DNA of 64,000 nt from Bradyrhizobium diazoefficiens (GCF_018131015.1 NZ_JAFCJJ010000006.1:210440-274439); one strand, 5' to 3'; numbered from the stretch's first letter, positions 1-9,702 are shown. Made by a program: numbers and translations. Notes: generated by a model not told the origin, from the letters alone.

Positions 1-1
1 T

Positions 2-520
2 TCTGAAAACGCGACCAGGCCGGCCGCTGCCACGCCGGCGAGCAGATCCGCCGGCCCCGCCCTTGCCGAGGGGCAGAAGGCGCCCGCCTTTCGCCTGCTC
101 CGCGACGGTGGCAGCCCGGCTTCGCTGTCGGACTATGCGGGCCGGAAGCTCGTCTTGTTCTTCTATCCCCGCGCCGACACCCCCGGCTGCACCCTGGAGG
201 CCATCGCCTTCACCCGCCTCGCCAACGCCTTTGCCGCGGCAGGGACGGCCGTGCTCGGCATCTCGGCCGATTCCCTGAAGGCGCAGGAGAAGTTTCGCGA
301 CAAGCATGGTCTCGGCGTGCCCCTGCTCTCGGACGAGGCGCACGAGATGCTGGACGCCTATGGTGCCTGGGGCGAAAAATCCATGTATGGCAAGACCTTC
401 CTCGGGATTCTTCGCACCACGGTGCTGATCGGCGCCGACGGCAAGGTGGCCAGGATCTGGCGCAATGTGCGCGTCGACGGGCACGCCGAGGCGGTGCTGG
501 AGGCGGCAAGGAGTCTTTAA
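2..520 (+). CDS. Peroxiredoxin of the BCP/AhpC-TSA family (5' end outside window)
   Basis: Thiol peroxidase that reduces hydrogen peroxide and organic hydroperoxides. The frame is open from base 2 with no start, so the N-terminus lies outside the window; 172 residues are visible. The first 25 or so are an Ala/Pro-rich linker, followed by the thioredoxin fold (EGQKAPAFRL). The peroxidatic cysteine is in DTPGCT, about residue 63 of the visible part. E. coli BCP has a second cysteine five residues later; here that position lies in TLEAIAF, with no cysteine, so it may work as a 1-Cys enzyme or use a partner thiol. A TTG at 155 would delete the first beta strand and is not a credible start. The family is sure, the substrate is not. 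Confidence 0.9.
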   Translation, partial: SENATRPAAATPASRSAGPALAEGQKAPAFRLLRDGGSPASLSDYAGRKLVLFFYPRADTPGCTLEAIAFTRLANAFAAAGTAVLGISADSLKAQEKFRDKHGLGVPLLSDEAHEMLDAYGAWGEKSMYGKTFLGILRTTVLIGADGKVARIWRNVRVDGHAEAVLEAARSL

Positions 521-632
521 CTAGCCCGTTAAATTGGACTGTTCCCGTTTCCGGAAAATTAACCATGGCAAGGCCAGATTGCAGCGGCAATTAGGCCGCA
601 AGGAACCGTTTCCGACCGGCGCGGGAGTGCCG

Positions 633-1994
633 ATGTCGAAAAGTTCTGCCCAATATTCGCAGTACCACCAGCATCATCCCCACGACCACGGCCGGGCCTT
701 TCACCGCCGTCCCTCCCCCGCAGCGGTTGCAGCGATCCCCCTTCCCGCTGCCGACGACGCCTACACTATCGTGCATCACGGCAAGCAGGTCCGCCTTGGG
801 CCTGTGGTGTTCTGGATCGTGGTCGGAACTGTCGTGCTGCTCGGGCTGTGGTCGGCGGCGACCGCGACCTATTTCGCCTTCCGCGACGACGTCCTGACCC
901 GGTTGATCGCCCGCCAGGCCGAGATGCAATACGCCTATGAGGACCGCATCGCCGAGCTGCGCGCCAAGGTCGACCGCACCACGAGCCGCCAACTGCTCGA
1001 CCAGGAGCAGTTCGACCAGAAACTCGACCAGATCATGAAGCGCCAGACCGCGCTGGAGTCGCGAGCGACCGCGCTCGGCGCCATGCCCGACGTCACCGGA
1101 TCGATCCCGCGCGCGGCCCCGCAGCGCGGCGACGCTGGTCAGACGACGCAGGGAACGCCAAAGCCCTCGCCGATCAGCGACACCGTGATCTTCGTGGCGC
1201 CTCCGGATCGCGAAGCGCGGCTTGAATCCCGCGCGCCGACCGTTGTGGCTGCGCCGGTCAGTCAGTTCGCCAAGAACCAGAGCTTTGACAACGTCCTGGT
1301 CCGCCTGCAGACCTCGCTCGATCAGGTCGAGCGCCGCCAGGTTGCGGCGCTCAACGCCGTCGAGGAAGGCATGGATTCGCGCATGCGGCGGCTGCGCGGC
1401 GTCGTCAGCGATCTCGGCCTGAACCTCGCCAATCTCGAGGCCGCCGTGCCCCGCACCGCCATGGGCGGCCCCTTCGTTCCGGTCAAGCTCACGGCCAACG
1501 CCGGCCCGTTCGAGAAGCAGCTCTACCGCATCCATCTCAACCGCGCCGAGATGGACCGGCTCAACCGCACGCTGGCACTCGTCCCCTATCGCAAGCCCGT
1601 CATCGGCGAGGTCGAGTTCACCTCCGGCTTCGGCGTTCGCAGCGATCCGTTCCTGGGCCGGCCCGCGATGCATACCGGGCTCGACTTCCGCGCCGCGACC
1701 GGCGATCCCGTTCGCGTCACCGCCAACGGCAAGGTGGTCTCCGCCGGCTGGTCCGGCGGTTACGGCCGCATGGTCGAGGTCGACCACGGCAACGGGCTGT
1801 CGACGCGCTACGGCCATCTCTCCGAGATCAGCGTGAAGGTCGGCGAAGCCGTGAGGATCGGCCAGGTGGTCGGGCTGGTCGGCTCGACCGGGCGTTCCAC
1901 CGGCCCGCATCTGCACTACGAGACCCGCATCGAGGGCGAAGCCGTCGATCCGCAGAAGTTCTTGCGCGCCGGCGTGCGCCTCAGCGCGGGCTAG
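633..1994 (+). CDS. M23 family metallopeptidase (LytM-like), membrane anchored
   Basis: Probable cell-wall endopeptidase, or LytM-domain activator of amidases, anchored in the inner membrane and facing the periplasm. The ATG at 633 has GGGAG 6-8 bases upstream; an upstream in-frame start at 534 lacks one and adds an unlikely peptide. The protein is 453 residues: a His-rich cytoplasmic N-terminus, one membrane segment (about 58-80), a coiled-coil stretch (about 95-145), a second helical region, and a C-terminal M23 domain (about 326-445). Zinc ligands are visible as H347 and D351 in MHTGLDF and H428 in HLHYE. It converges on the binding-protein gene, with only 11 bp between stop codons. Confidence 0.9.
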   Translation: MSKSSAQYSQYHQHHPHDHGRAFHRRPSPAAVAAIPLPAADDAYTIVHHGKQVRLGPVVFWIVVGTVVLLGLWSAATATYFAFRDDVLTRLIARQAEMQYAYEDRIAELRAKVDRTTSRQLLDQEQFDQKLDQIMKRQTALESRATALGAMPDVTGSIPRAAPQRGDAGQTTQGTPKPSPISDTVIFVAPPDREARLESRAPTVVAAPVSQFAKNQSFDNVLVRLQTSLDQVERRQVAALNAVEEGMDSRMRRLRGVVSDLGLNLANLEAAVPRTAMGGPFVPVKLTANAGPFEKQLYRIHLNRAEMDRLNRTLALVPYRKPVIGEVEFTSGFGVRSDPFLGRPAMHTGLDFRAATGDPVRVTANGKVVSAGWSGGYGRMVEVDHGNGLSTRYGHLSEISVKVGEAVRIGQVVGLVGSTGRSTGPHLHYETRIEGEAVDPQKFLRAGVRLSAG

Positions 1995-2005
1995 AACCTG
2001 CGAGC

Positions 2006-3241
2006 CTACTGGCCGTGCTCGTGGCCGACCTCGCCGGTGATGACCTCGCCAAACAGCTCCCAGGCCTGCCCGTTGAAGCGCATCAGCTGCATCTGCTCGA
2101 TCGGGAAATAATCGTCCGGCGAGGTGTTGACCATGATGCCGGGCAGCATCAGGTCGGTGTGGAAATTCTTCAGGCTGGCCGCCTGCTTCATGACGTTGTC
2201 GCGCGTGAGGTCGTCGCCGCACTGCTTGAGCACCTGCGCCATCGCCTCTGCCTGGACGTAGCCGTAGAGATTGTTGGCGTTGGCCTTGTCGCCGTCGGGA
2301 TAGTATTTGTCCATGAACGCGCGCCAGGCGATCACCGCCGGATCCTTGTCCCAGGTCGGATCGGTCGGGTCCTTCAGATAGGCCGTCGAGATGATGTCCT
2401 TGGAATAGTCCAGCCCGGCAGGCTTCAGCACTGAAGCAATCGACGTCGCGGTGTTGGCGAGGAAGAATTTCGGCTTCCAGCCGAGCTCGCCGACCTTGCG
2501 GATCGCCTGCGCCGATCCCTTCGGCGCCGCCCATGAGAAGAAGATGTCGGCGCCGGAATCATGCAGCGCGACGATCTGCGAGTCGATCGAGGGATCGCTG
2601 ACCTCATAGGACTTGTCGGCGATGATCATATTGGCCTTGTCGCCGAGCCCGTCCTTCAGGCCGTTGAACTGGTCCTTGCCGGCATCATCGTTCTGCCAAA
2701 AGACTGCGATCTTGCCGTTCGGGAAATGATCGCGGATGTACTTTGCGTAGATGCGGCCCTCGCTCTGGTAGTTCGGCTGGAATCCCATGGTCCACGGGAA
2801 GTTCTTCGGGTCTCCGAACTTGGTGCCGCCGGAGGCGACGAACAGATGCGGCACCTTCTTGGCGTTCATGTATTTCATGATTGCCGAATTCGAGGGCGTG
2901 CCGAGCGACTGGAAGATCAGGAGCACCTCGTCGCTTTCGACGAGCTTGCGCGCCTGCTCGATCGCCTTCGGCGGCGAATAGGCATCGTCATAGCTGATGA
3001 AGTTGATCTTGCGGCCGTTGATGCCGCCCTGCTCGTTGATCATCTTGAAGAAGGCGGCCTCGGTCCTGCCGATCACGCCATAGGACGACGCCGGCCCGCT
3101 ATAGGGCATGATGTTGCCGATCTTGATTTCGGTGTCGCTGGCGCCGGGGTCGTATTTTTTCTGCGCGAGGGCCGGTGTCGCGACCAGCACTCCGGCAGCA
3201 AGCATGGCGAGGGCAGCAAGGTTTTGGCGACGACCCGGCAT
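2006..3241 (-). CDS. ABC transporter substrate-binding protein, branched-chain amino acid (LivK) type
   Basis: Periplasmic type I binding protein of the HAAT class. The start at 3241 follows a good GGGAGAG site; an upstream in-frame start at 3307 is not needed. It has 411 residues with a signal peptide (cleavage after about residue 26, TPALA/Q) and then the mature fold starting DTEIKIGNIMPYSGPAS, typical of Peripla_BP_6. No LivHMGF permease or ATPase genes lie beside it, so it is an orphan binding protein whose ligand cannot be read from the sequence; homologues bind amino acids, aromatic acids or urea. Confidence 0.9.
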   Translation of the reverse strand: MPGRRQNLAALAMLAAGVLVATPALAQKKYDPGASDTEIKIGNIMPYSGPASSYGVIGRTEAAFFKMINEQGGINGRKINFISYDDAYSPPKAIEQARKLVESDEVLLIFQSLGTPSNSAIMKYMNAKKVPHLFVASGGTKFGDPKNFPWTMGFQPNYQSEGRIYAKYIRDHFPNGKIAVFWQNDDAGKDQFNGLKDGLGDKANMIIADKSYEVSDPSIDSQIVALHDSGADIFFSWAAPKGSAQAIRKVGELGWKPKFFLANTATSIASVLKPAGLDYSKDIISTAYLKDPTDPTWDKDPAVIAWRAFMDKYYPDGDKANANNLYGYVQAEAMAQVLKQCGDDLTRDNVMKQAASLKNFHTDLMLPGIMVNTSPDDYFPIEQMQLMRFNGQAWELFGEVITGEVGHEHGQ

Positions 3242-3313
3242 CGTTCTCTCCCCTGTGTCTTGGTCTTGTTTTGTAGAGAGTGTCGCAAGGCGGCCTGCAA
3301 CTGGCAAGCGCTT

Positions 3314-4249
3314 CTATTTTCCGCGAAACGAAACGGAGGAACTCAGCCAACGCGGCAGGTTCAATACGCGTCCGTCGATCACGAGCAGCGCGCTGGCTAT
3401 GATGATCGCGCCTGCAATCTCGCGCAGCGAGATCGGCTCGCCCAGCACCAGCGATCCCAGCAGAATGGCTGTCACTGGAATGAGCAGCGTCACCAGCATC
3501 ACATTGGTCGCGCCCGAACGGCGCAGGATCTGAAAGAAGACGATATAGGCGAGCGCGGTCGACAGGCCGGCAAGGCCGAGCACCGCAAGCCATGTTGCGA
3601 CGCCCGGCGTCGGAAGGCGCCATGGCTGCTCCACCACGCCGCCGACGACCGCCATCATCACCGTCGAGGCCATGAGCTGAAACGCCGCCGTCCCGAGTGG
3701 CGGCGAGTCCTTCAACAGTCGTCGCGCGGCCAGTGCCGCAAAGCCGTAGCTGAGCGCACCGCCGAGGCAAAGCAGGATTCCGAGCCCCTGCCCCGGCCTC
3801 GTCTCAAAACCCCATCCGCGCAGGATGATCACACCAAGAAGGCCAAGCGCCACGCCGATAACGCGCCGCATCTGCAAGGCTTCCTCGCCCGCCGCGGCCA
3901 TCACCATCACCGTGAACAACGGCGTCGTGGCATTGAGGATCGACGCCAGTCCGCTCGGGATCAAGGTCTGGCCGATCACGATCAGCGAAAACGGAATGAC
4001 ATTGTTGAGCAACCCGATCGCGACGAATGGCTTCCATCCTGCCGCGCCCTTGGGAAAGCCGATCCCCTGCATGCGCAGCAGCGGCAACAGAATGGCCGCC
4101 CCAAGCGCAACGCGCAAAAATACCAGCGTCAGCGGTGGCAATCCCCGCAACGCCGCGCCGTTGAAGAAGAACGACCCGCCCCAGAGAACTGAAAGCACGG
4201 CAAGCAGCGACCAGTCTCGCGCTTCGATCCGGTTGTCATTCGGGGGCAT
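3314..4249 (-). CDS. DMT superfamily transporter, EamA domain
   Basis: Ten-helix inner-membrane permease of the drug/metabolite transporter superfamily, 311 residues, with two EamA halves: one begins near WSLLAVLSVLWGGSFF, and the second starts about residue 160. Such proteins export metabolites or amino acids; the substrate is unknown. It ends 73 bp upstream of the binding-protein start on the same strand, so co-transcription is possible. A second EamA protein of the same general type lies at 40284-41177, but the two are clearly different sequences. Confidence 0.85.
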   Translation of the reverse strand: MPPNDNRIEARDWSLLAVLSVLWGGSFFFNGAALRGLPPLTLVFLRVALGAAILLPLLRMQGIGFPKGAAGWKPFVAIGLLNNVIPFSLIVIGQTLIPSGLASILNATTPLFTVMVMAAAGEEALQMRRVIGVALGLLGVIILRGWGFETRPGQGLGILLCLGGALSYGFAALAARRLLKDSPPLGTAAFQLMASTVMMAVVGGVVEQPWRLPTPGVATWLAVLGLAGLSTALAYIVFFQILRRSGATNVMLVTLLIPVTAILLGSLVLGEPISLREIAGAIIIASALLVIDGRVLNLPRWLSSSVSFRGK

Positions 4250-4438
4250 GGCGTTTCACATCGGCGGTTGGACCTCCCGCCTAGAATGGCGCGGCTGAAG
4301 TAGCCACCCGTTTTCCGCAAAGCCTACCTGACGAGATCAGCTTGGCGATGTTGGAGGTCCAATCGGGTAGACGGGTTCACCAGACCCAAGCCATTCGAAC
4401 GCGGCCCGACGGCAACCAAACGTCGCGAGAATGCCTTG

Positions 4439-4846
4439 CTAGTCCCACCTGAAGGATCGGCTTAGCGGTTCGAATATCTCTTTCGGACCAATGTCTGCGC
4501 CCCAGAATTGGATCAGGCGGCGGAGCGCCCCATCGCCTTTGGCTTCGAACAGAGTACTTCCTTCGCGAAAAATTCGGCCCCAGTTTTCGCAAACGCCGCC
4601 GAAACATTCAGTTCGGAGCAGCAAGAATCGAGCGGCCGGCGTTGCAGCCGATAGCCTTGCTGTCGTCAGCAGAACGTTGGCGGGAATATCCTCGTTAGAC
4701 GGATCGTAGTGATCTTTGCCGAACCGAGCCGCGATTGCCGAGATCGGATGTTCCAGCTTGACCAACTTGAGATCAGGCCAAGCCTCCACGATCTTTAGCG
4801 ATAGATCGCTGACGGGATCGGCGAACAGGCCAAAGAACGTATACAT
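4439..4846 (-). CDS. Conserved hypothetical protein, 135 aa
   Basis: No domain was recognised. The protein starts MYTFFGLFADP and looks like a genuine globular sequence (mixed hydrophobic and charged residues, two cysteines in ECFGGVCENW). It begins 8 bp after the stop of the oxidoreductase gene on the same strand, which suggests translational coupling. Overlapping alternative frames in this stretch are Arg/Ser/Pro-rich, as expected for shadows. The 190 bp between its stop and the DMT transporter start show no gene. Confidence 0.65.
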   Translation of the reverse strand: MYTFFGLFADPVSDLSLKIVEAWPDLKLVKLEHPISAIAARFGKDHYDPSNEDIPANVLLTTARLSAATPAARFLLLRTECFGGVCENWGRIFREGSTLFEAKGDGALRRLIQFWGADIGPKEIFEPLSRSFRWD

Positions 4847-4853
4847 GGACCGC

Positions 4854-5726
4854 CTATTTCGGCCGCGACACCAGCTCGATCATCCTGCCTTCGTCCTCGT
4901 CAGGCATTGCAGCCTTCGCCTGCGCGTAGGACTCGACCGCGGCGCGCGCAACCAGCGGCTTGTCGGCCAGCAAGCTCTCGGCCAGCTTCACGGCATAGGC
5001 GGCATCCTTGTGCCGCAGCGCCGCCGTGAAGGTCGCGCCGGAAAAATCGCGGGCGACCATGCGCTTCGAGTGACGCTGAACCTGCGGGCTTGCGGCGACG
5101 CCCGCCTGGATCGAGTCCAGCACCAGCTTCATGTCGAGCCCGGCCTGCTCGGCGATCGCAAGGCCCTCGGCGAGGCCGGCGATCTGGATCGCGCCCATCA
5201 GATTGTTGATGAGTTTGTAGACCGTGCCGGAGCCGACCGCGCCAAAATGGCGGATGGTCGCGCCGATCGGCTCGAGATAAGGCCGCGCGCGCTCGAGGTC
5301 GGCCGCATCGGCGCCAACCAGCAGCGTCAGCTTTCCGGCCGCTGCCGCATCCGGCAATCCCGTCACCGGACAATCGATATAGATGAGCCCGCGCGCGCTG
5401 AGCTCGCGGCCCATCTCGCGCGCGTGGTCATAGGAGACGGTGGAACATTCGATCGCGATGGTGCCGGCCTTCGCCGTCCTGGCCGCGCCCTTCGGGCCGA
5501 GCCAGACAGCGCGCGAGGCCTCGTCGTCGGCAACCATGGTCACTACGGCATCGGCATCGATCGCGGCATCTTCCGGCGAACTCGCCCAGCGCGCACCGCG
5601 CGCGATCAGATCCTCCGCCTTGGCCCTGCTGCGATTCCACAGCGCGACCTGAAAGCCGGCATCGAGATAGCGGCCGGCCATGCCATGGCCCATCCGCCCC
5701 AGTCCGATGAAGGCGACGCGGGGCAT
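4854..5726 (-). CDS. NAD(P)-dependent oxidoreductase, beta-hydroxyacid dehydrogenase family
   Basis: Member of the 3-hydroxyisobutyrate dehydrogenase / tartronate-semialdehyde reductase family, 290 residues, cytosolic. Residues 1-165 form the Rossmann domain with the GLGRMG nucleotide-binding motif (G8, G10, G13). The substrate-binding motif DCPVTGLPDAA follows near 119, and the catalytic lysine is K171 in GTVYKLINN. The C-terminal half is the all-helical domain of this family. It starts 2 bp after the prfB stop, so it is probably in one transcript with prfB. The exact substrate (3-hydroxyisobutyrate, tartronate semialdehyde or a succinic-semialdehyde-like acid) is not decided by these motifs. 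Confidence 0.88.
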   Translation of the reverse strand: MPRVAFIGLGRMGHGMAGRYLDAGFQVALWNRSRAKAEDLIARGARWASSPEDAAIDADAVVTMVADDEASRAVWLGPKGAARTAKAGTIAIECSTVSYDHAREMGRELSARGLIYIDCPVTGLPDAAAAGKLTLLVGADAADLERARPYLEPIGATIRHFGAVGSGTVYKLINNLMGAIQIAGLAEGLAIAEQAGLDMKLVLDSIQAGVAASPQVQRHSKRMVARDFSGATFTAALRHKDAAYAVKLAESLLADKPLVARAAVESYAQAKAAMPDEDEGRMIELVSRPK

Positions 5727-5728
5727 GA

Positions 5729-6860
5729 TCAGTCGACGTCCTCGATGTCACCGCCGGTGGTGCCGAAGGCGCGCTGCGCCAGCGTTGCGGCCATGAACTC
5801 GTCGAGATCGCCGCCGAGTACGCCCGAGGTGTCGGAGGTCTGCACGCCCGTGCGCAGATCCTTCACCATCTGATAGGGCTGCAGAACGTAGGAACGGATC
5901 TGGTGGCCCCAGCCGATATCGGTCTTGGCGGCCTGGTCGGCTGCCGCCTTCTCCTCGCGCTTCTTCAGCTCGATCTCGTAGAGGCGCGCGCGCAGCATGT
6001 CCCACGCCTGCGCGCGGTTCTTGTGCTGGGAGCGGCCGGCCTGGCAGACCACCGCAACGCCGGTCGGGATGTGCGTCAGGCGCACCGCGGATTCGGTCTT
6101 GTTGACGTGCTGGCCGCCGGCGCCGCCGGAGCGCATCGTGTCGGTCCGGACGTCGGATTCCTTGATGTCGATCTTGATGCTGTCGTCGATGACGGGAAAC
6201 ACCTGCACACTCGAGAACGAGGTGTGCCGGCGCGCATTGGAATCGAACGGCGAGATGCGGACCAGGCGATGCACGCCCGCCTCCGTCTTCAGCCAGCCAT
6301 AGGCGTTGTGGCCGGAGACCTGGATCGTAGCCGACTTGATGCCGGCCTCTTCGCCCTCGGACTCTTCGAGATATTCGACCTTGAACCCGTGCGTTTCGGC
6401 CCAGCGCGTGTACATGCGCAGCAGCATCTGCGCCCAGTCCTGGCTCTCGGTGCCGCCGGCTCCCGCATGAACCTCGAGATAGGAATCGAAGCGGTCGGCT
6501 TCGCCCGACAGCAACGCCTCGAGCTCGCGACGCGCGACCTCCTTCTTCAGGTTCTTCAGCGCAGCTTCGGCTTCGGCAACGACGCCGGCATCGCCCTCGG
6601 CCTCGCCGAGCTCGATCATGCCGATATCGTCTTCGAGCTGCTGCTCGACCTTGCCGATGCCCGACAGCGAATCCTCCAGCGAGGTCCGCTCCTGCATCAG
6701 CTTCTGGGCCTTCTGGGGATCGTTCCAGAGGTTGGGATCTTCTGCGAGCTTGTTCAGCTCGGCGAGGCGTGCCGTCGATTTCTCGACGTCAAAGATGCCT
6801 CCTCAGCAGCCCGACTGACTGCTTGATCTCTTCTACCAACCGTTCGATTTCGGCGCGCAT
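5729..6860 (-). CDS. prfB: Peptide chain release factor 2, with programmed +1 frameshift
   Basis: RF2 releases finished proteins at UGA and UAA codons. The gene is read in two frames. From ATG 6860 it encodes 23 residues ([13 protein letters not shown]...LLRRHL) and reaches an in-frame TGA at 6791-6789. Reading then shifts +1 at CTT-TGA-C and continues from GAC at 6790 to the stop at 5729, giving about 376 residues. An AGGAGG element (6803-6798) sits three bases before CTT, as in the known autoregulatory prfB site. Diagnostic motifs are the peptide anticodon SPF ([11 protein letters not shown]) and the catalytic GGQ ([11 protein letters not shown]). RF2 shortage favours the shift, so expression is self-limiting. 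The TGA is therefore not a disabling mutation. Confidence 0.95.
6788..6803 (-). other. prfB programmed ribosomal frameshift site
   Basis: On the minus strand the order is AGGAGG, CAT, CTT, TGA, C: an internal Shine-Dalgarno-like stimulator, a slippery CTT and an in-frame UGA with poor context. The same elements with the same spacing occur in E. coli prfB. The upstream frame has 23 codons, and the downstream frame joins RF2 sequence without a gap. Confidence 0.93.
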
Positions 6861-6965
6861 GTCGTACTCGGATCTTCGCGGAATCCCGCGTGCATTTGAA
6901 ATGGGGATGTAGCGGTGGCGGCGCCAAAGCGCAACCATCCGCTCGTCCAGCGTCGGCGGTGTGAG

Positions 6966-9470
6966 CTAGTACAGCCCGCCTGTGCCCGGTCGCATGAAGA
7001 AACCAGAGTCCGGCTGCTGCTGCTGCGAGGCCGGCATGCGGCCGTCGGCATCGGCTACGCCGATCACGGAGTAGTTGTCCGGCGGCGCCGTGCCCGGCTT
7101 GAAGGCTTCGAGAATGGTTCCACCGGTTTCACCCGGGCCGGCGCGCATGCCGCTCTTGGAGGCAACACGGATCAGCTTGATGCCGGCTGGCACCTTGAAC
7201 GGGACCGCGGGCTTGTCGGCGAGCGCGAGCTTGAGGAAGTCGCGCGCGATCGGGGCCGCCAGATGGCCGCCCGTCGCGGCGTTGCCCTTGCCCAGCGGAC
7301 GCGGCTTGTCATAGCCCATGTAGATGGCGACCGCGACGTCGGGCGAGAAGCCGACGAACCAGGCGTCCTTGGCCTCGTTGGTGGTGCCGGTCTTGCCGGC
7401 GATCGGCTTGCCGACCTCTCTCACGACCGTGGCCGTGCCGGCCTGGACCACGCCTTCCATCAGCTCGGTGATCTGATAGGCGGTCATGGCGTCGAGCACC
7501 TGCTCGCGGCGGTCGATGAGCTGCGGTTCGGGTTGGCTCTTCCAGCCGCCCGGCGCATCGCAGCCGCGGCATTCGCGCTGGTCGTGCTTGAAGATGGTGC
7601 GGCCGTAGCGGTCCTGGATGCGGTCGATCAGCGTCGGCTTCACGCGCCTTCCGCCATTGGCCAGCATCGAATAGGCCGTCACCATCCGCATCGCCGTCGT
7701 CTCGCCAGCGCCGAGCGCGTAGGAGAGATAGTTCGGCAGCTCGTCGTAGACGCCGAAGCGGCGCGCATATTCGCCGATCAGGGGCATGCCGATGTCCTGT
7801 GCGAGCCGCACCGTCACCGTGTTGAGCGATTGCCGCAGCGCGTTCCGCAGCGTCACCGGCCCCTGATATTTGTTCGACGAGAAGTTTTCAGGCCGCCACA
7901 CACCGGCGCCCTGGCCCTGGTCGATTTCGATCGGCGCGTCGAGCACGACGGTGGACGGCGTATAGCCGTTGTCGAGCGCGGCCGAATAGACGATCGGCTT
8001 GAACGACGAGCCGGGCTGGCGATAGGCCTGCGTGGCGCGGTTGAACTGGCTCTGGTCGAACGAGAAGCCGCCGACCATGGCGAGCACGCGGCCGGTCCAG
8101 GGGTCCATCGCCACCATTGCGCCGGACACTTCGGGAATCTGCCGCAGCCGGTACTGGCCTTCGACGGGGTGCCCCTCCTTGCTGTAGAGCGGATCGGCAT
8201 AGATCACATCGCCGGGCTGCAGCACCTGCGACACCGCGGTCGGCGTCTTGCCCTTGGCATTGCCCTGCGCGGCACGGGCCCAGCGGACTCCGTCCAGCGT
8301 GACGAGGCCGGTCTCGCGCTGCTTGCTGACGGCGCCACCGAGCTCGCGGCTCGGCTGGAAGCCGATCCGCGCCGACTGGTCGCTGGTCTCCAGCACCACG
8401 GCCATACGCCAGGGCGAGATGTCGGAGAGCGACTTGATCTCGGCGAGCTTGACGCCCCAGTCGCCCGAAATATCGAGCTTGCTCATGGCGCCGCGATAGC
8501 CCTGCTGCTCGTCATAGTTCACGAGCCCGGCGACCATGGACTTGCGCGCCATGACCTGGATCTTCGGATCGAGCGTGGTGCGCACCGAGAGCCCGCCCTC
8601 GTAGAGCTTCTTCTCGCCGTAGCGCTCGAAGATGTCGCGGCGCACTTCCTCGGCGAAATATTCGCCGGCGAAGGTGTGAGCGCCATTGGAACGGTTGGTG
8701 ACGGCCAGCGGCTCCTTGCGGGCCTTGTCGCCGTCGGCCTGCTTGATCCAGCCGTTCTCCTGCAGACGATCGATCACGTAGTTGCGGCGCTCGATCGCAC
8801 GGTCGCGGTTACGCACCGGATGCAGGGTGGCCGGCATCTTCGGCAGCGCCGCGAGATAGGCGGCTTCCGCGACGGTCAGCTCGTTCACGGACTTGTCGAA
8901 ATAGACCAGCGAGGCGGCCGCGATGCCGTAGGCGCCGAGGCCGAGATAGATCTCGTTGAGATAGAGTTCCAGGATCTTGTCCTTGGAATAGGTCTTCTCG
9001 ATCCGCATCGCCAGCAGGGCTTCCTTGATCTTGCGGGCGAAGGAGACCTCGTTGGTCAGGAGGAAGTTCTTGGCGACCTGCTGGGTGATCGTGGAGGCAC
9101 CCTGCGGACGGCGGTTGGAGCCGTAGTTCTGCAGGTACACCAGGCCTGCGCGCGCCATGCCGGTGTAGTCGATGCCGCCATGCTCGTAGAAATTCTTGTC
9201 CTCGGCGGCGAGGAACGCATTGATCACGAGTTTCGGCACCGCCTGGATCGGCAGGTACAGCCGCCGCTCCTTGGCGTATTCGCCGAGCAGCGAGCCGTCG
9301 ACCGCGTGCACGCGGGTCATCACCGGCGGCTCGTAATCCTGAAGCTGAGAGTAGTCGGGCAAGTCCTTGGAGAAATGCCAGATCAGGCCTGCCACGGCAG
9401 CGACGCCGACAAGGAAGACCACCGTTCCCGCGGCGAACAGGAAACCCATGAACCGCACGAGCAAGCGCAT
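6966..9470 (-). CDS. Penicillin-binding protein 1A family bifunctional transglycosylase/transpeptidase
   Basis: Class A PBP that polymerises lipid II and cross-links peptidoglycan in the periplasm; 834 residues. One membrane anchor lies at about 7-30. The GT51 domain follows, with the catalytic Glu at about E90 in AAEDKNFYEHGG. An OB-like insert comes next, then the penicillin-binding domain with SxxK at S488-K491 (GSSFKP), an SxN-type motif, and KTGT starting at K693. It ends with a basic and Gln-rich tail. The order amidase then PBP1A, both on the minus strand, puts two cell-wall enzymes together; 232 bp separates them, so the PBP probably has its own promoter. Confidence 0.93.
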   Translation of the reverse strand: MRLLVRFMGFLFAAGTVVFLVGVAAVAGLIWHFSKDLPDYSQLQDYEPPVMTRVHAVDGSLLGEYAKERRLYLPIQAVPKLVINAFLAAEDKNFYEHGGIDYTGMARAGLVYLQNYGSNRRPQGASTITQQVAKNFLLTNEVSFARKIKEALLAMRIEKTYSKDKILELYLNEIYLGLGAYGIAAASLVYFDKSVNELTVAEAAYLAALPKMPATLHPVRNRDRAIERRNYVIDRLQENGWIKQADGDKARKEPLAVTNRSNGAHTFAGEYFAEEVRRDIFERYGEKKLYEGGLSVRTTLDPKIQVMARKSMVAGLVNYDEQQGYRGAMSKLDISGDWGVKLAEIKSLSDISPWRMAVVLETSDQSARIGFQPSRELGGAVSKQRETGLVTLDGVRWARAAQGNAKGKTPTAVSQVLQPGDVIYADPLYSKEGHPVEGQYRLRQIPEVSGAMVAMDPWTGRVLAMVGGFSFDQSQFNRATQAYRQPGSSFKPIVYSAALDNGYTPSTVVLDAPIEIDQGQGAGVWRPENFSSNKYQGPVTLRNALRQSLNTVTVRLAQDIGMPLIGEYARRFGVYDELPNYLSYALGAGETTAMRMVTAYSMLANGGRRVKPTLIDRIQDRYGRTIFKHDQRECRGCDAPGGWKSQPEPQLIDRREQVLDAMTAYQITELMEGVVQAGTATVVREVGKPIAGKTGTTNEAKDAWFVGFSPDVAVAIYMGYDKPRPLGKGNAATGGHLAAPIARDFLKLALADKPAVPFKVPAGIKLIRVASKSGMRAGPGETGGTILEAFKPGTAPPDNYSVIGVADADGRMPASQQQQPDSGFFMRPGTGGLY

Positions 9471-9702
9471 TATCTGTTTATCCGTTCAATTCCTGGATCA
9501 GCCCAAGATAGCCCAAGACGCCCCAAACGGGCGCCATCCTCACGTCGCGAATTCACCGGCCTACGCGATGACATCGATGCCGGACCGAAAGGCGCCTGCC
9601 GAACGGGATTCTCGCCGATTCCGGAACCCCCTGCCTCGTTTTTATAAAGCGCCCGCTGTGGCCAAACTAGGGCTTAACGGCGGGACCCTGCATTACCTTC
9701 TC

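Noticed and set aside
591..2534. A 647-codon open frame on the minus strand
   Set aside because: It lies opposite the M23 peptidase and the binding-protein gene, is Arg/Ala/Gly/His-rich without family motifs, and is explained by high GC at third positions.
4377..4607. A 76-codon minus-strand frame near the hypothetical gene
   Set aside because: It overlaps the longer 135-residue gene in another frame and has an Arg/Trp-rich shadow composition.
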